Part shown: piece by piece, positions 12,391-23,676 of the stretch
Numbering within the stretch: the stretch's first letter is position 1
Layout of the letters: every line of letters starts with the position of its first letter
From: Saxidomus purpurata
Taxonomy: Eukaryota; Mollusca; Bivalvia; Venerida; Veneridae
Reading direction: 5' to 3'
Assembly: GCA_022818135.1 (NCBI GenBank)
Contig: JAFMSR010000006.1
Coordinates: 32,900,997 to 32,964,996 of the forward strand
DNA: 64,000 nucleotides
Translations under genes and position numbers: made by a program
The notes under the pieces: model-generated
What the model was told of the DNA's origin: nothing
Databases searched by the model: none
Seen by the model: the letters and a program-made list of their open reading frames with translations, nothing else

Positions 12391-12890
12391 NNNNNNNNNN
12401 NNNNNNNNNNNNNNNNNNNNNNNNNNNNNNNNNNNNNNNNNNNNNNNNNNNNNNNNNNNNNNNNNNNNNNNNNNNNNNNNNNNNNNNNNNNNNNNNNNNN
12501 NNNNNNNNNNNNNNNNNNNNNNNNNNNNNNNNNNNNNNNNNNNNNNNNNNNNNNNNNNNNNNNNNNNNNNNNNNNNNNNNNNNNNNNNNNNNNNNNNNNN
12601 NNNNNNNNNNNNNNNNNNNNNNNNNNNNNNNNNNNNNNNNNNNNNNNNNNNNNNNNNNNNNNNNNNNNNNNNNNNNNNNNNNNNNNNNNNNNNNNNNNNN
12701 NNNNNNNNNNNNNNNNNNNNNNNNNNNNNNNNNNNNNNNNNNNNNNNNNNNNNNNNNNNNNNNNNNNNNNNNNNNNNNNNNNNNNNNNNNNNNNNNNNNN
12801 NNNNNNNNNNNNNNNNNNNNNNNNNNNNNNNNNNNNNNNNNNNNNNNNNNNNNNNNNNNNNNNNNNNNNNNNNNNNNNNNNNNNNNNNNN
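12391..12890. other. Assembly gap (500 N)
   Basis: Exactly 500 N bases, a round number typical of a scaffolding placeholder, so the true distance is unknown. All ORFs drawn across it are artefacts. Confidence 0.99.
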
Positions 12891-13154
12891 AGTCTGTGTA
12901 AAGGGTCCAAACCATGTAAAATGCTCAATAGCTTTTGTTGAATATCTCGAAAAACTAGTCGTAGGTGTGCTGGTGTCAGTCTCTGTCAGACGGAAACTCG
13001 GATCCATGGTAGTTTGAGTGGCAGTTGTAGGCCTACCACTTGTAGTGGATGTTCCTTTAAAATTTCCACTCATTTTTATGCCGCGTATATTTACAACTAG
13101 CAAAATTAGAACAACAAAAAATTGGTTTGCGTTTCTATTTTTGTAAACAAACAT
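12891..13154 (-). CDS. Candidate first exon: signal peptide and Ser/Thr-rich region
   Basis: The minus-strand frame starts at ATG 13154 and runs 88 codons into the gap. Residues about 9-24 (ANQFFVVLILLVVNIRG) form a hydrophobic core after a basic start (KNRN), as in a signal peptide or signal anchor. The next 50 residues are rich in Ser and Thr (GTSTTSGRPTTATQTT), like a mucin-type O-glycosylated stalk. A second Met (MSGNFKG) could be an alternative start. The exon end and all downstream domains are lost in the gap, so I do not name the protein. The weakness is that Ser/Thr-rich open frames can arise by chance, and there is no paralogue here to test selection. Confidence 0.4.
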
Positions 13155-13159
13155 TCTAC

Positions 13160-15790
13160 GATTTAATGAATTTTTTTTTTTAATTTAGATTTTGCATTAC
13201 AAATTGTAGTGCATTTACAAACACAAGCGTCGTGTTCCATTCACAGTCAAACAACTGTAACTAGTAGTGTGTCAGATAATAATTATGATGTTGATTCGTT
13301 AACTTAATAGTAGTAACTGATGTTGACTGTTATATCTGAATACATGGCGTTCATTGTCATTGACTCCCCTAGCGAATAATGAACTATTTGATATTGTCAT
13401 TTACGCTACTGTATAATAATTATTCATTGGTGTATTTGATTGTAGCAATTCAATAGCTCCGTTAAATGATAGAAATCAATCTTTAAATTATCCAACATCC
13501 ATACTTTAGCAGTCCGGCGAGGATAGGAACTATCTGCATTCCATTAACAAATCAAACAATCATTAATTAAATATGACTCCGGCAATTAATAAGCATGCTA
13601 TGATCGAATCTGTAAATGCTGCATTACAAGAGTCGGCAGCACGTAAAACTCAAATTCGATTGTGATATTTCTCAAATGGAATACGAGCCGCCCACGAAAA
13701 ACCCCCTCTCTAATTTTGTTCATAGACAGGAGGAAACGTGTTTCCGTAGCCAATGCTTAAAGCACTGAATGCTCAGACTATTTCCTCGAAATACCGAGTA
13801 ACGGAATAAATCCAGGCATGCCATATATATATATAGCAAAATTACACAGGTCTAATAAATGACTTAATTAAACCTTATAAAATTGAATTTTAATGCTAGG
13901 TATGCTACCCATTGAACTGTCTGCGTAGAACTAACCTTTGTTCACCAAAACCCCGTATTAAAACCCACGGGTCACGTGACCAAACTTGTCAAACCAGTTT
14001 TGTTTACGCACCTGTTGAGACAAATGTTCTCCGCTATACGGTGTAACGCGAAGAACTAGAATTCTTGACCATGGAGTCTTGAAAATAGCTAAAATTCCCA
14101 ATATTTACAAATATGCTTGAAAAAAGGAACTGAATAATTAAGTCGTAATGTAAAGAAATACGAATGAAAAAGTAAATATTGTCATCCATCTAGGATAGGG
14201 CTGCAATTCAAAGTTCATGTACCACATTAATCAGATTAAGCTTTTCTTTTCTTCTTCTCTTAATTTTAATTGTACCAATAAAGGTCGAATAGAGCTATTT
14301 CTTTACATTTTTGTGATGGGGAATGATTGGATAATTAACAAAGTTTTAAAGAATTCTGAATTATTTCATTATGGGCAGCCAACACCCTTGATATACAAAA
14401 TAGAGACATGGTAACATTATTGTAAATAGAATATTCCAGTTTTTTACGAAAAAAAAAACCCGCTTCTTTTACTTAATATAACTGCCTACATGTTCAAATA
14501 TCTGGTTCATTATTTAAGCACAGCTTACGAAAGCGTTGAATAAAGTGCACGCTAGTTATTCAAATTATTCGAATTAAGACATTTGTGCTAAAATTTAGCT
14601 GCGATGATATAAATAGTTTACAGTATCAGCATTTCGGTTGACTTAGGAGGAGATGCTGTTTTAAGAATTTCTATTAAAGAATATGTTGTTTCCAGGCTTT
14701 TCTGTGTATAGCTTGCGAGGTCGTTATATGGAGCGGGCATTTTAGAAGAAGGCCATCTAAGGAACATTCCTCTGAAATTTTGTTAAATGAGCTTAAGAGG
14801 AGAGGAGCTGTGATGACAATTGTGTGCAGTGCATCAGAGCGGTATGAGCACTTTTAACAGAGGACAATCCAATATCTATTCTAGTTAAATCTGTTCGCAA
14901 TACTTTATACATTTGATTCTGCTAATATATAACTCGAAATATAATATAGATATCTGAGTGAAAATTTGAAAAGAGGCGATTAAATGCCGACGTGTTGTTG
15001 TACAAAGAGCTAGTTGTTACTATCTAGTGTTAAACGCTTTATAATGATATACATGTACATTATGTTAGAAGTATACGGCAATACAATACTATTTGTGTAT
15101 GTAAAGATGTTATTATACATTAACATTGTTTTGTGTATTTCATACTTTGACGTAATTTGTATGCCAACTCCCCAGTTATGCTAGCCAAATTACGTGTCTC
15201 GCCTTACAAAACAGTTGTTGTTGTTGTTGTTTTGTGTAGAGTCTGTTGGGACTTATCTTTTTCTTTGATGCAGATTGCGTTCAATTTATTCTGTGTTAAA
15301 AGAAGCTCAGAAAGACCCATATGATTTTTCATTTTTGTGATGGTGAGTGATCGGATAATTAACAAATGTTCAAACATGGGAAAAATACTTCACTTTGGGC
15401 ATCCAACATCTTTTAAAGACTGGAATCTTTGAGTATTCGAATAAAACTATTTGTACAACCAGGTCCTTTTTGTCAATGACAGTGTGTCTGCACATAAAAC
15501 CGGTAATTATGTTTTGGAAAATTCAAACCGAAAGTAGCACAATGCTAAAACTGTTCTGAGTTTGTTTGTTTACAGATCATAGAAAGATTCATACTATCTC
15601 GTGCTGCTTTCATTCAAATGCAGCAAGAGTTCACATTATAATTTTAAGAGCTCCACTGGTACAGAGAAACGTATTTTTATCAAATTGACTGGGAGTGGGT
15701 GAGGACAGGATGTAGTGATAAGCATCACTTTATTCAGTCATGCCGTTGGTCAAACTTAGTTGTGGCATTGTTGAAGGATTTTTAAACATA
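13160..15790. other. No supported gene; contains a diverged repeat pair
   Basis: 14313-14415 and 15338-15430 are related: both read 'gtgatgg.gantgat.ggataattaacaaa' and later 'gggc.nccaacanc'. A (GTT)6 run is at 15213-15232, a (TA)n run at 13820-13835, and a CACGTG E-box in 'gggtcacgtgacc' near 13970. No exon is convincing. Confidence 0.4.
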
Positions 15791-15797
15791 CATTCTC

Positions 15798-15870
15798 AAG
15801 AAACCAGGTTCAATACCTGGTGCAGACATTATATATTTCTTGATAAGATAACAAGATAATAAGACAACAA
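15798..15870 (+). repeat. tRNA T-arm-bearing repeat, left copy of inverted pair
   Basis: Contains ccaggTTCAATAcctgg, a perfect 5-bp stem with a 7-nt TTCAATA loop (tRNA T-arm / B-box), followed by 'tgcagacattatatattt'. The same unit lies inverted at 16697-16763. No A-box or cloverleaf is seen, so it is a tRNA-derived repeat rather than a tRNA gene. Confidence 0.6.
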
Positions 15871-16696
15871 ATTATTTCCTGACACGAAGTAGAACAAAAT
15901 TTATGTTATAGCTTAATTAGACTTTCTACGTGCGTTATGGAAACAAACAATTTATTTGATATGGCCAGTAACTGAATCTTTAAGGTTCGGTATATCACAA
16001 CATGTTTCGACTGCTTCTACAACTAGTCTGGCCAGTGCGTAATACTGATGACAAACATGTTTGGCAGGTATGGCAGTGTGAAATATCTACAGTATATCTG
16101 CAGTACTAATGGCAGACGGACATACATACATGTAATTTGCTTAAACCTGGTCTTTAAAAGGTAATCTAAATAATTATATATCAGTATTTACATTTTAACT
16201 AAATATTAAAATCAGAAAAGTACCATATGGCAAGCTTATTGAGTGGAAAGGGACAACATAAATCTACTGCAGTATGCCTTTGAAGTGTTCTATGGAAATA
16301 CTAAAAGTAAAGTCAGGCTTTTCGGAGTTCGAAATTTTCTGTACAAATACAAATACAATGCATTATTATATTAAAGTAAAACTGAATTAAAATGAAATTA
16401 GTATGTCATACATAAAACAAGAAAGTGCCAATATGCCATTCATTTAAAAACATTTTATTTCAGGTGTAGTGGGAAAAGATCAAAGCTTACAAGATATTGC
16501 ATAGCTGTGAACTGAGAAGTCTGAAAAAGAGTAGGAATGTTCATAGAACTGTGGATAATCCGTACCATTTTATAACGAGGCAAAATTCTGCAAAGAAAAC
16601 TTCAAATTACTGCCAAGACTATACCAATACATAAATTCAGAATGACATAAGAATATCGAATAAGTTGTTTGTTTCTATAACGCACATTGAAAGTCT

Positions 16697-16763
16697 GATT
16701 TGTTATCTTATCATCTTATGAGGAAATATATAATGTCTGCACCAGGAATTGAACCTGGTTTCT
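16697..16763 (-). repeat. tRNA T-arm-bearing repeat, right inverted copy
   Basis: The reverse complement of this segment matches 15798-15870 over about 67 bp, including the T-arm ccaggTTCAATTcctgg and the following 'tgcagacattatatattt'. The two copies face each other across about 0.9 kb and could be the ends of a single element or two SINE insertions. Confidence 0.6.
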
Positions 16764-16790
16764 TAGTTGTTCTCCAGTTTGGCCAATACA

Positions 16791-16791
<1 letters not shown>
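16762..16791 (-). pseudogene. Tiny Penelope-like GIY-YIG fragment
   Basis: Read on the minus strand, this gives YCIGQTGEQLR. It matches the GIY-YIG core of the larger fragment at 52581-52963 (YYIGQTGEKLR), and the nucleotide match is 'ctccagtttggccaata'. It is joined directly to a (TA)n tract upstream and to the T-arm repeat downstream, so only this core survives. Confidence 0.55.

Positions 16792-16865
<74 letters not shown>
16792..16865. repeat. (TA)n microsatellite, 74 bp
   Basis: About 37 uninterrupted TA units. The YIYIYI ORFs here are its translation. Confidence 0.98.
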
Positions 16866-16867
<2 letters not shown>

Positions 16868-16869
16868 CA

Positions 16870-19260
16870 AACAGGTATCACAAATAATAGTAATTGTAAT
16901 CATTTCACTTCGTTCAATGAAGCAGTTTTATTGTTTATTACAGTCTCAATCTATACGATACAAATACAAATAAAAACATGTCATACATATAAAGACTATA
17001 AGGGGTATTCTAGTATTCTACATAGAATCATAAGAGACTATTTGATTTCATTTATATAAAACTTAGATTTAAAATTATACATTACTTTTTTCAAAAAGAC
17101 CCTTTATATTAAAGCGAAATGTGACAAAGAGTTGCCAAAGTATGATGGCTAGATACAGTATATAACACACAGATACACGCAAGACCATTCGACATAGAAT
17201 TATAAGAGAACTTTAATTGCTTTAAAAGACATAACAACATTAAGCATTTGCATTATACTACCTTTTAGAATTAAAAGACACCCGAATACACTCTAGGATG
17301 GAGTTCTCTTGTATCGCGGTACTAACGATTCCAACGGAAATAAAATAGAAGAAAAGTATTTCTCCCCAATTTATATCTGTTTGACCTATCCCTCCAACCA
17401 TTCTACTTTAAAGTGAAAACAATCTTTCGTGCAAAAGGTATATGAATAAAGAAAAAATCGTAGGAAGTTATCCACCATGTTTCACCTTTTAAAAAAATCC
17501 CATAATTCTCTGTAATCGCGGTATTTAAATCGCGGCCCTACTTTCTGTTTATAAAATGTTTTTACACACTTTAAAACTCATTATTGATTCACGGCAGTCT
17601 AAGTTAATGAATAATATATTCATTTTAAATATTCAACAATTTTTACTGGAAAAAAGAAAAGTTGAATTATCAGACCGTATCGACGCCATTTTGTTTTCTC
17701 TTCTTGTCGAGTACAGAGGGGTCATCTCAACTCAATGTATCTTTTAAACGAAAACAGACTGCTATAGTTCTTTTTTACTTGTCAAATGTTGACAAAAGTC
17801 ATATTGTCCAATTTAATGAAAGTAAAATTTACTCTCTTTGATTATTCTTCTGACTGCCGACCAAAATTGAGACCGCGTATGTCATTTTCATTTGCGGAGC
17901 ACGTGCTAGTGCCTGTTATTTTTTGTGTTCAAAGTAACGGCCCCTAGACACGCTTACTGGCGCCGTCACGTGATGAAAACAACTTTATTCGTTAAAACAA
18001 CATGGCTGCCGAGATTTAAATACATTTCAAGGCTTTCGACTCAAATTAATTCTAATAATGATAATTTTTTGGATGAGCGGGATGACGAGGAGAAACATAT
18101 TTGTATGAAATGGGGTGATTGCATGGAAGGTTACTTTATCTTCCCATTTACGATGAAATATTACATTATTTAATGCCACGTGACCTATTAGATTCTTGTT
18201 GACGTATATGTGTTACTGCATTGTCAGCCTCGTTACGATCGGAAAGGAAAATAAGAAAAGGGAGATTACCGCGATACAAGTTAACCCGCGATATGAGCAG
18301 AAACTACTATACATATTGAAGTAATATATTAATAAAATAGAGGAAACAACATTGCAAATTAGATGTATTCTAAATTAAAATACGCATTAATATAGAATTA
18401 TATATTTATAAAAAAAGAGGAAACAACATTGCAAACTAGGTATAATTAAACACACATAAAAATAGAATTATATATTAGTTATAAAAAGAGGAAACACCAT
18501 TACAAACTAGATACATTCCATATTTTTCATTAGAAACTTATGATGTAGTCTGTCATGTAAATGATAATATTTAATAATCTAAAAGGGTACTACACACGTA
18601 TGTTACGAAAAGTAAATAAAGTGTTCAAGGTGAAATTCTGTTCAGGTATTCAACCCATAATGGTCAATTTTATTTTAATTTACAATATCCTTTCAATGAC
18701 TCATGTTCAAAATTTTAAAAGACATTTACCGCCAAACTAGACAGATATATGCAATTTTACGCCCCTATCCCCATCTAAAACAATCAGAGTAACCGAACAG
18801 TATTCCAGAAAGAATAATTTGTCAATATCCAGTAACCATTATAACCATTTAACATAGTTTTGATAATATTAAGTATTCCATACACACGGTTGAGTTACCG
18901 TATCAACATGTCTAGCCTTTACATTCCACCAACTAATGAGCCTGCCCAAATTATCGTGATGTATATGGTTATATAGTTCATTTTTCTTTTATAAAAACAA
19001 GCTTAGGCGGATAAAAACCATAGTAAAATGTGAATTTTAAGGATGGGGCATCAATTCCACTCTTATTAAAATGGCAAAAGTCTTTCACCAACTTTATTTT
19101 AAAATAACAAGATTTCTGTATTTTTATACCTAGTCTTAATTTTACATGGTTATTATCCATATCAGTCTGAAATGAATGAATATTGTTTGTGAAAATGTGC
19201 AAAAAACATTCACCAAATGGTTTTAGAAATGAGAAAGAGAAGTAAAACAAATGAAAAAAG
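16870..19260. other. No supported gene; repeat-rich
   Basis: 'cttgtatcgcggta' at 17310 recurs inverted at 18268-18281, with further 'atcgcgg' motifs at 17516 and 17531, so 17.3-18.3 kb may be a decayed TIR element. Inside it, CACGTG (17968) lies just 5' of 'aacaacATGGCTGCCGAG' (17996-18013), a YY1-like start region whose frame stops after four codons (ATTTAA). Three ~75-bp tandem units sharing 'agaggaaacaacattgcaaa' lie at 18338-18515. Confidence 0.4.
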
Positions 19261-19270
19261 TAATAACAAA

Positions 19271-19346
19271 TGGGATTACATGGGATTTGAACTACACTTG
19301 TAAAATTAGAAGGCCATCGACTTGACCGCTACACCACTAGCATGCT
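19271..19346 (-). repeat. tRNA-Arg(UCU)-like sequence, degenerate
   Basis: The minus strand has an A-box-like TGGTGTAGCGGTCAAG, an anticodon-loop-like CTTCTAA and a B-box TAGTTCAAATCCC at roughly tRNA spacing. Acceptor, anticodon and T stems do not pair well, so it is a tRNA pseudogene or SINE head. Confidence 0.5.
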
Positions 19347-20097
19347 GAGGGAAAAAAAATAAGCTAGCACTTTGTCTAACAAAAATATGAATTAACACAA
19401 CTGTGAACTTGAAATGACATTTCAGTTTTGATCATATCGTTACCTATACAAATTGTCAGTTTTTGCAAAGCATTCTAAGTTCCCAAATCACAAAATGTGA
19501 ATTTTTTAACTGATTCTAATATGATACATTCTTTGAATTTTATGAAACTGCTATACCTGCGGCCTTTATGGCGAGGGCTACGACAAATCATGAAATGAAT
19601 ATTTGACCAAAGTTTGATGAAAATCCTTCAAAGTATAAAAGAGATATAGTCTTGTGACCTTTGACCCTTACGTGTGAGTTATAACAGTGCATGTTAATTG
19701 TTTCCACTCGCGACATTAAAGTTTTAGTTGTTTTTTAGTTACACATTAAGAGATCAGTATAACCTGAATGTTTTTAGCATACACTTTTTAATCTATTTAA
19801 AAACCATCTCGACCCAATTGTCATTAGTTGTGGTGATCTATTTCCAGGTTCAGACACAGAGAGCTTGCAAACATATACCTTTTCCTTATTGCATGAACTA
19901 TTAATATGTTGCTTTAATATATCATATACTATACAAAAGATACATATATCGTGGATACTTGCTAACATATGCATGTACCTTTGTAGATATGCAGCCTTCT
20001 GTAGTTGTGTTCTGTGTTCATTATATTTATATTCATTAATCCATAGGGTCAACGACATAGATATCTGTAATTTTTCTTTAAACCTACGGTTTAACGC

Positions 20098-20373
20098 AAG
20101 GGCCAGCGTGGTTTCGCGCTGTCATCCTCAGGACGAAATTACGAAAACACGATAAACACGATGCGATAAAGCGAAAACAGGATAAGAGAACACGATGCGA
20201 AACATATCGTGTTTTCGCTTTTTCGCCCTCGATCTCCCTTTCACCTTTTTCGAAACACAATATTGACAGCGCGAACACGTGAAATCTTTCACATCGTGTT
20301 TTCGTGATCTCTTATCGTTTTTTCGCGTCAATACATCGTTTTTTCGCGATGTGGCGTAACCACGATTGCCCTT
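20098..20373. mobile_element. MITE rich in CGAAAACACG / CGTGTTTTCG words
   Basis: The ends AAGGGCCAGCGTGGTT (20098) and AACCACGATTGCCCTT (to 20373) are imperfect inverted repeats. The interior alternates many direct and inverted copies of cgaaaacacga, tcgtgttttcgc and related words around a centre near 20235, so it could fold extensively. No target duplication is clear. Both-strand ORFs here are shadows. Confidence 0.55.
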
Positions 20374-20525
20374 ATGAAATTCCGTAGAGAACAGAACAGA
20401 AATTTAATACTTTATCACATAAACATAAATAATATAACTATATACAAAGTAACAACGGCAATATTCGATTTTTAAGATAACATTCAACACAGCAAAATAT
20501 TTCTAAAAGGAACAACTATAATTAA

Positions 20526-20832
20526 GGCAGTACACTCCTAAAGAGCACTTCTTATGACTATTTGGAATCCTTTGGCTTTTATAGTTGTACGCATTTTGTA
20601 CCGTGGCGCAGTAGTAAAGCGTAGGCCTTGAGATTAGGAGGTCCTGCGTTCACTCCCCAATGGAAGCCATATTTTGTTATTTTTTCTATTTTAGTATTAA
20701 AATTGAAATACGTGAGAATTTATGTCATTTTGCATGATATGAGAACTGTGTCTTAATATTCCATAATTGTATCATGCTGTACAATTACGTGATTCTATAA
20801 AAGTTGACCTTGATCATTTTCTAAAGTTCAAT
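20526..20832 (+). mobile_element. 3'-truncated copy of the tRNA-bearing TTAA element
   Basis: It starts after TTAA (20522-20525) with GGCAGT and follows the same order as 23677-24505. Shared parts are 'tttggaatcctttggctttt', then a tRNA-like head 'gtggcgcagtagtaaagcg...gcgttcactcccc' (20603-20658), then 'gcattttgtacc' and 'ttctattttagta' style sequence. It breaks off exactly where the exon-like block of the tandem array begins (about 20833), so its right TIR is missing. Confidence 0.6.
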
Positions 20833-20909
20833 GCTGGCTTCGATGTTCTTGATTCTGTCGTGTTGGTCAAGGAATGTCGTAATAATCAACGTTATCGTCG
20901 TCACATTCT
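20833..20909 (-). pseudogene. Array unit 5: truncated copy of the 160-bp YDIP exon block
   Basis: Only the 5' half of the block remains. It reads the same start as units 1-4 (acceptor '...gtatacag', then a GAATGTGACGACGATAAC-type sequence) and is cut at 20833 by the truncated transposon. It cannot encode a complete module. Confidence 0.6.
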
Positions 20910-21162
20910 CTGTATACAACAAGTAAAAACAAACAACATCATTAACAATGAATAACAGGAGATGATGAAATAAAAAGTTTACCTATGGTATTTTTAGGAT
21001 TTGGAGGAGGAACGTTTTTGCATAAGTGATGCATAACTAATTATATGAACAACGACATTATACTTAAACTTCATATGATAATAAAAGGTGATGCCCAAGT
21101 TTGGGGATTAAACTATCGTTACAGATTTTGTTTGAAGAGAAAACAAATTCTATGTTATTTAA

Positions 21163-21481
21163 AGCTGCTCGCTCTCACTTACCGTTGATATTTTTTCAGA
21201 AGTGACATACTAAAACATAGCTATAAAACTTAAGGCTAGAATCAACAACAGAAGTAAAAGGAAGGAATTTGCAAAAATCGATGGAAAATGCTGGTTTTAC
21301 GGCACTTCTACACTATATGTATATATTGGAATTTTAAAAGTGTTCGCATCGCTTTATTATTTAGTAGCGTATTATTTCAAATATACAGATAAACTTTAAA
21401 TGAATTTATACTCTATATATGTCATTTTGATACAGTATGAAGAACTTAATATCTTTTACCAAAATCTAAGAGCGAGCAGCT
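21163..21481. mobile_element. TTAA-flanked MITE, copy 1 (319 bp)
   Basis: Terminal inverted repeats AGCTGCTCGCTCT... and ...AGAGCGAGCAGCT are flanked by TTAA on both sides (21159-21162, 21482-21485). The interior carries 'ctagaatcaacaacagaagt' and 'ctacactatatgtatatattg', which are also in copies at 37484 (inverted) and 46982. It is too small for a transposase. Confidence 0.85.
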
Positions 21482-21985
21482 TTAAAAGTAAATTTAACGG
21501 AAGCCGAAGTGAGAGCATATTTCAGTGTGAATGCCTATTTTTGTAAACAAGAGGCCATTTTTTCAGGTTTTGATTTCTGATTTGCCAAGATTTCTCACTG
21601 CTCCAATCAGTACCCACGATCTGCAAATTACTGGTGTAGGGTGTTACGTTACATTCACAAGGTTACGAAAACCAGGTTTAAGACACATACGCTAAATTTT
21701 GTGGAAGAAATAAAATGTTAGCATTTAAACGATGTATATATGTGAAGAATAAAAAAGAAGAAATAAAATATTGGCATTGAAAATATGTATAATTGTATTT
21801 AAAAAATACTCGGTGAGATCTTTTGGACGAAATTAAATGCTTTTATGAATACTTGTAATATCAATATATTTTGCAACTAAACACTAAACAGTTTGAACCT
21901 GAACAACTAGCATTTGCATTCTTTGGTTTGATCAGGTTGTTTGGATTTCTTCTGTATGACGTTATTCATAGTAAGAAATACTTAC

Positions 21986-22023
21986 CTCATTGAAATAGCC
22001 CTTGTAGTTCGAGTGGAGACAGT
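21986..22023 (-). CDS. Array unit 4, 38-bp exon-like block
   Basis: A textbook acceptor (ttgaatattgcag) and donor (gtaagtattt) flank 38 bp. Read with one base from the previous exon, it encodes CLHSNYKGYFNE. Read in phase 0 it gives TVSTRTTRAISM, which would follow the phase-0 end of the 160-bp block. Copies differ by conservative changes in the first reading (K/R, Y/F, synonymous N), which favours CLHSNYKGYFNE. The frame is therefore unresolved. Confidence 0.45.
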
Positions 22024-22154
22024 CTGCAATATTCAATTGTATATGCATATTTAAATGATCAATTTTACACCTTCAATATTTATGTAAGTGTTTCTATATA
22101 TATTTGGCATGAAAAACTAGGACAAAATATGAAACAAACAGTTAGTATAGTGAC

Positions 22155-22314
22155 CTTTAACTTTAGAAATGATTTCCTCTTAGACTCGTGGCGTGAATCT
22201 TGGTGTGTTTGGTCATTGTTGGATGTGTTTGCTTGATACTGGCTTCGATGTTCTTGATTCTGTCGTGTTGGTCCAGGAATGTCGTAATAATCCAAGTTAT
22301 CTTCGTCACATTCT
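22155..22314 (-). CDS. Array unit 4, 160-bp YDIP exon
   Basis: Flanked by an acceptor (cttgttatatacag) and a GT donor (aaag/gtcact), this block is one base plus 53 codons, phase 2 in and phase 0 out. It encodes ECDEDNLDYYDIPGPTRQ, then a hydrophilic Gln/Asn/Ser-rich stretch (QYQANTSNNDQTHQDS) and a basic end (ESKRKSFLKLK). There are no cysteines after the first residues and no hydrophobic segment, so it looks cytoplasmic. YDIP fits the known YxxP binding preference of Crk-type SH2 domains when phosphorylated, a functional suggestion only. A second frame on the same strand is open over most of its length but hits a stop here and in unit 2, whereas this frame is open in all complete copies. Confidence 0.5.
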
Positions 22315-23011
22315 CTGTATATAACAAGTCAGAGCGACAACACCATTAACAATGAATAATAGGAGATGATGAAATAGTATACCTATGGTATTTTTAGAAC
22401 TCGGAGGAGGAACGCTTTTCATAAGTGATGCATTACTAATATATGAGCAATGACATTATACTTGATACGATAATAAATAGTGCAAGACTTTCGGAATTAA
22501 ACTATCGTTTCATAACATTTTGAAGAGATAGCAAAATTTATTTTGTTTAAAAGTTAATTTAACGGAAGCGGAAGATAAAGCATATTTCAGAGTGAATGCT
22601 AATTTTTGTAAACAAGTAGCCATTTTTTCCGGTTTTGAAGTCTGATTTGTAAATATTATTCACTGCTCCAATCAGTACCTATCGATCTGCAAGTTATTGG
22701 TGTAGGGCTTACGTTTACTTAAATTTTGTGGAAGAAATAAGACATTAGCATTTAAAATGTATATAGATGTTAAAAATAAGAAAGAAGAAATAAAATATTG
22801 GCATTGAAAAGATGTATAATGTATTTAAACAATACCCGGTAAGATCTTTTGGAGGAAATTAAATGTATTTTTGAATACTTGTAATATAAATATATTTTGC
22901 CACTAAACACAAAACAGTTTGAACCTGAGCGACTAGCATTTGCATTCTTTGATTTGATCAGGTTGTTTGGATTTCGTCTGTATGACGTTATTCATAGTAA
23001 GAAATACTCAC

Positions 23012-23049
23012 CTCATTGAAATAGCCCCTGTAGTTCGAGCGAAGACATT
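23012..23049 (-). CDS. Array unit 3, 38-bp exon-like block
   Basis: The acceptor and a GTGAGT donor are kept. The likely product is CLRSNYRGYFNE, with H-to-R and K-to-R changes against unit 4. Confidence 0.45.
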
Positions 23050-23218
23050 CTGCAATATTCAAATGTATATACATAATTTAATCAAGATTTCACGAAAAAT
23101 CTTTTTAATATTCATCCCTTTTACACCTTTACACCTTCAATATTTATGTAAGGGTTTCTATATATATTTTGCATGAATAACAAGGACAGAATATAAAACA
23201 AACAGTTAGTATAATGAC

Positions 23219-23357
23219 CTTTGACTTTGAATTCGATGTCCTATTCCACCCAATGCGAAAAGCTTGGTGTGTTTGGTCATTGTTGGATGTGTTTGCTTGA
23301 TTCTGTCGTGTTGGTCCAGGAATGTCGTTATAATCCCAGTTATCTTCGTCACTTTCT
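23219..23357 (-). CDS. Array unit 3, YDIP exon with 21-bp deletion and altered motif
   Basis: This copy is 139 bp, exactly 21 bp (7 codons) shorter than its sisters, and stays open as ESDEDNWDYNDIPGPTRQ plus the Asn/Gln-rich tail and SKSK end. The tyrosine of YDIP has become Asn (YNDIP). The acceptor is TAG instead of CAG. An indel of whole codons in the proposed frame supports that frame; the lost Tyr and the missing upstream segment suggest a decaying or diverged copy. Confidence 0.45.
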
Positions 23358-23607
23358 CTATATATAACAAGTTAGAGCCTTCAACATCATTAACAATGAA
23401 TAACAAGAGATGATGAAATAATACACCTATGCTCCAATTAGTACCTATCGATCTGCAAGTTACTGGTGTAGGGGGTTACGTTACTTTCACAAGGTTACGA
23501 AAACACAAAACAGTTTGAACCTGAGCGACTAGCATTTGCATTCTTTGATTTGATCAGGTTGTTTGGATTTCTTCTGTATGACGTTATTTATAGTATGAAA
23601 TACTTAC

Positions 23608-23645
23608 CTCATTGAAATAGCCCCTGAAGTTCGAGTGGAGGAAGT
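23608..23645 (-). CDS. Array unit 2, 38-bp exon-like block
   Basis: It is separated from its 160-bp partner (24642-24801) by the TTAA transposon at 23677-24505, which sits in the presumed intron. The product is FLHSNFRGYFNE: the leading Cys is lost and Y changes to F. The donor GTAAGT is intact. Confidence 0.4.
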
Positions 23646-23676
23646 CTGCAATATTCAATTGTATATACATATTTAA

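Noticed and set aside
12280..13154. ORFs of 178-255 codons across the N run
   Set aside because: N codons hide stops; only the sequence outside the gap was assessed.
16700..17059. 119-aa and 68-aa ORFs with YIYIYI
   Set aside because: Translation of the (TA)n microsatellite.
20128..20331. Basic ORFs on the minus strand
   Set aside because: They lie entirely within the CGAAAACACG MITE and overlap each other in other frames.
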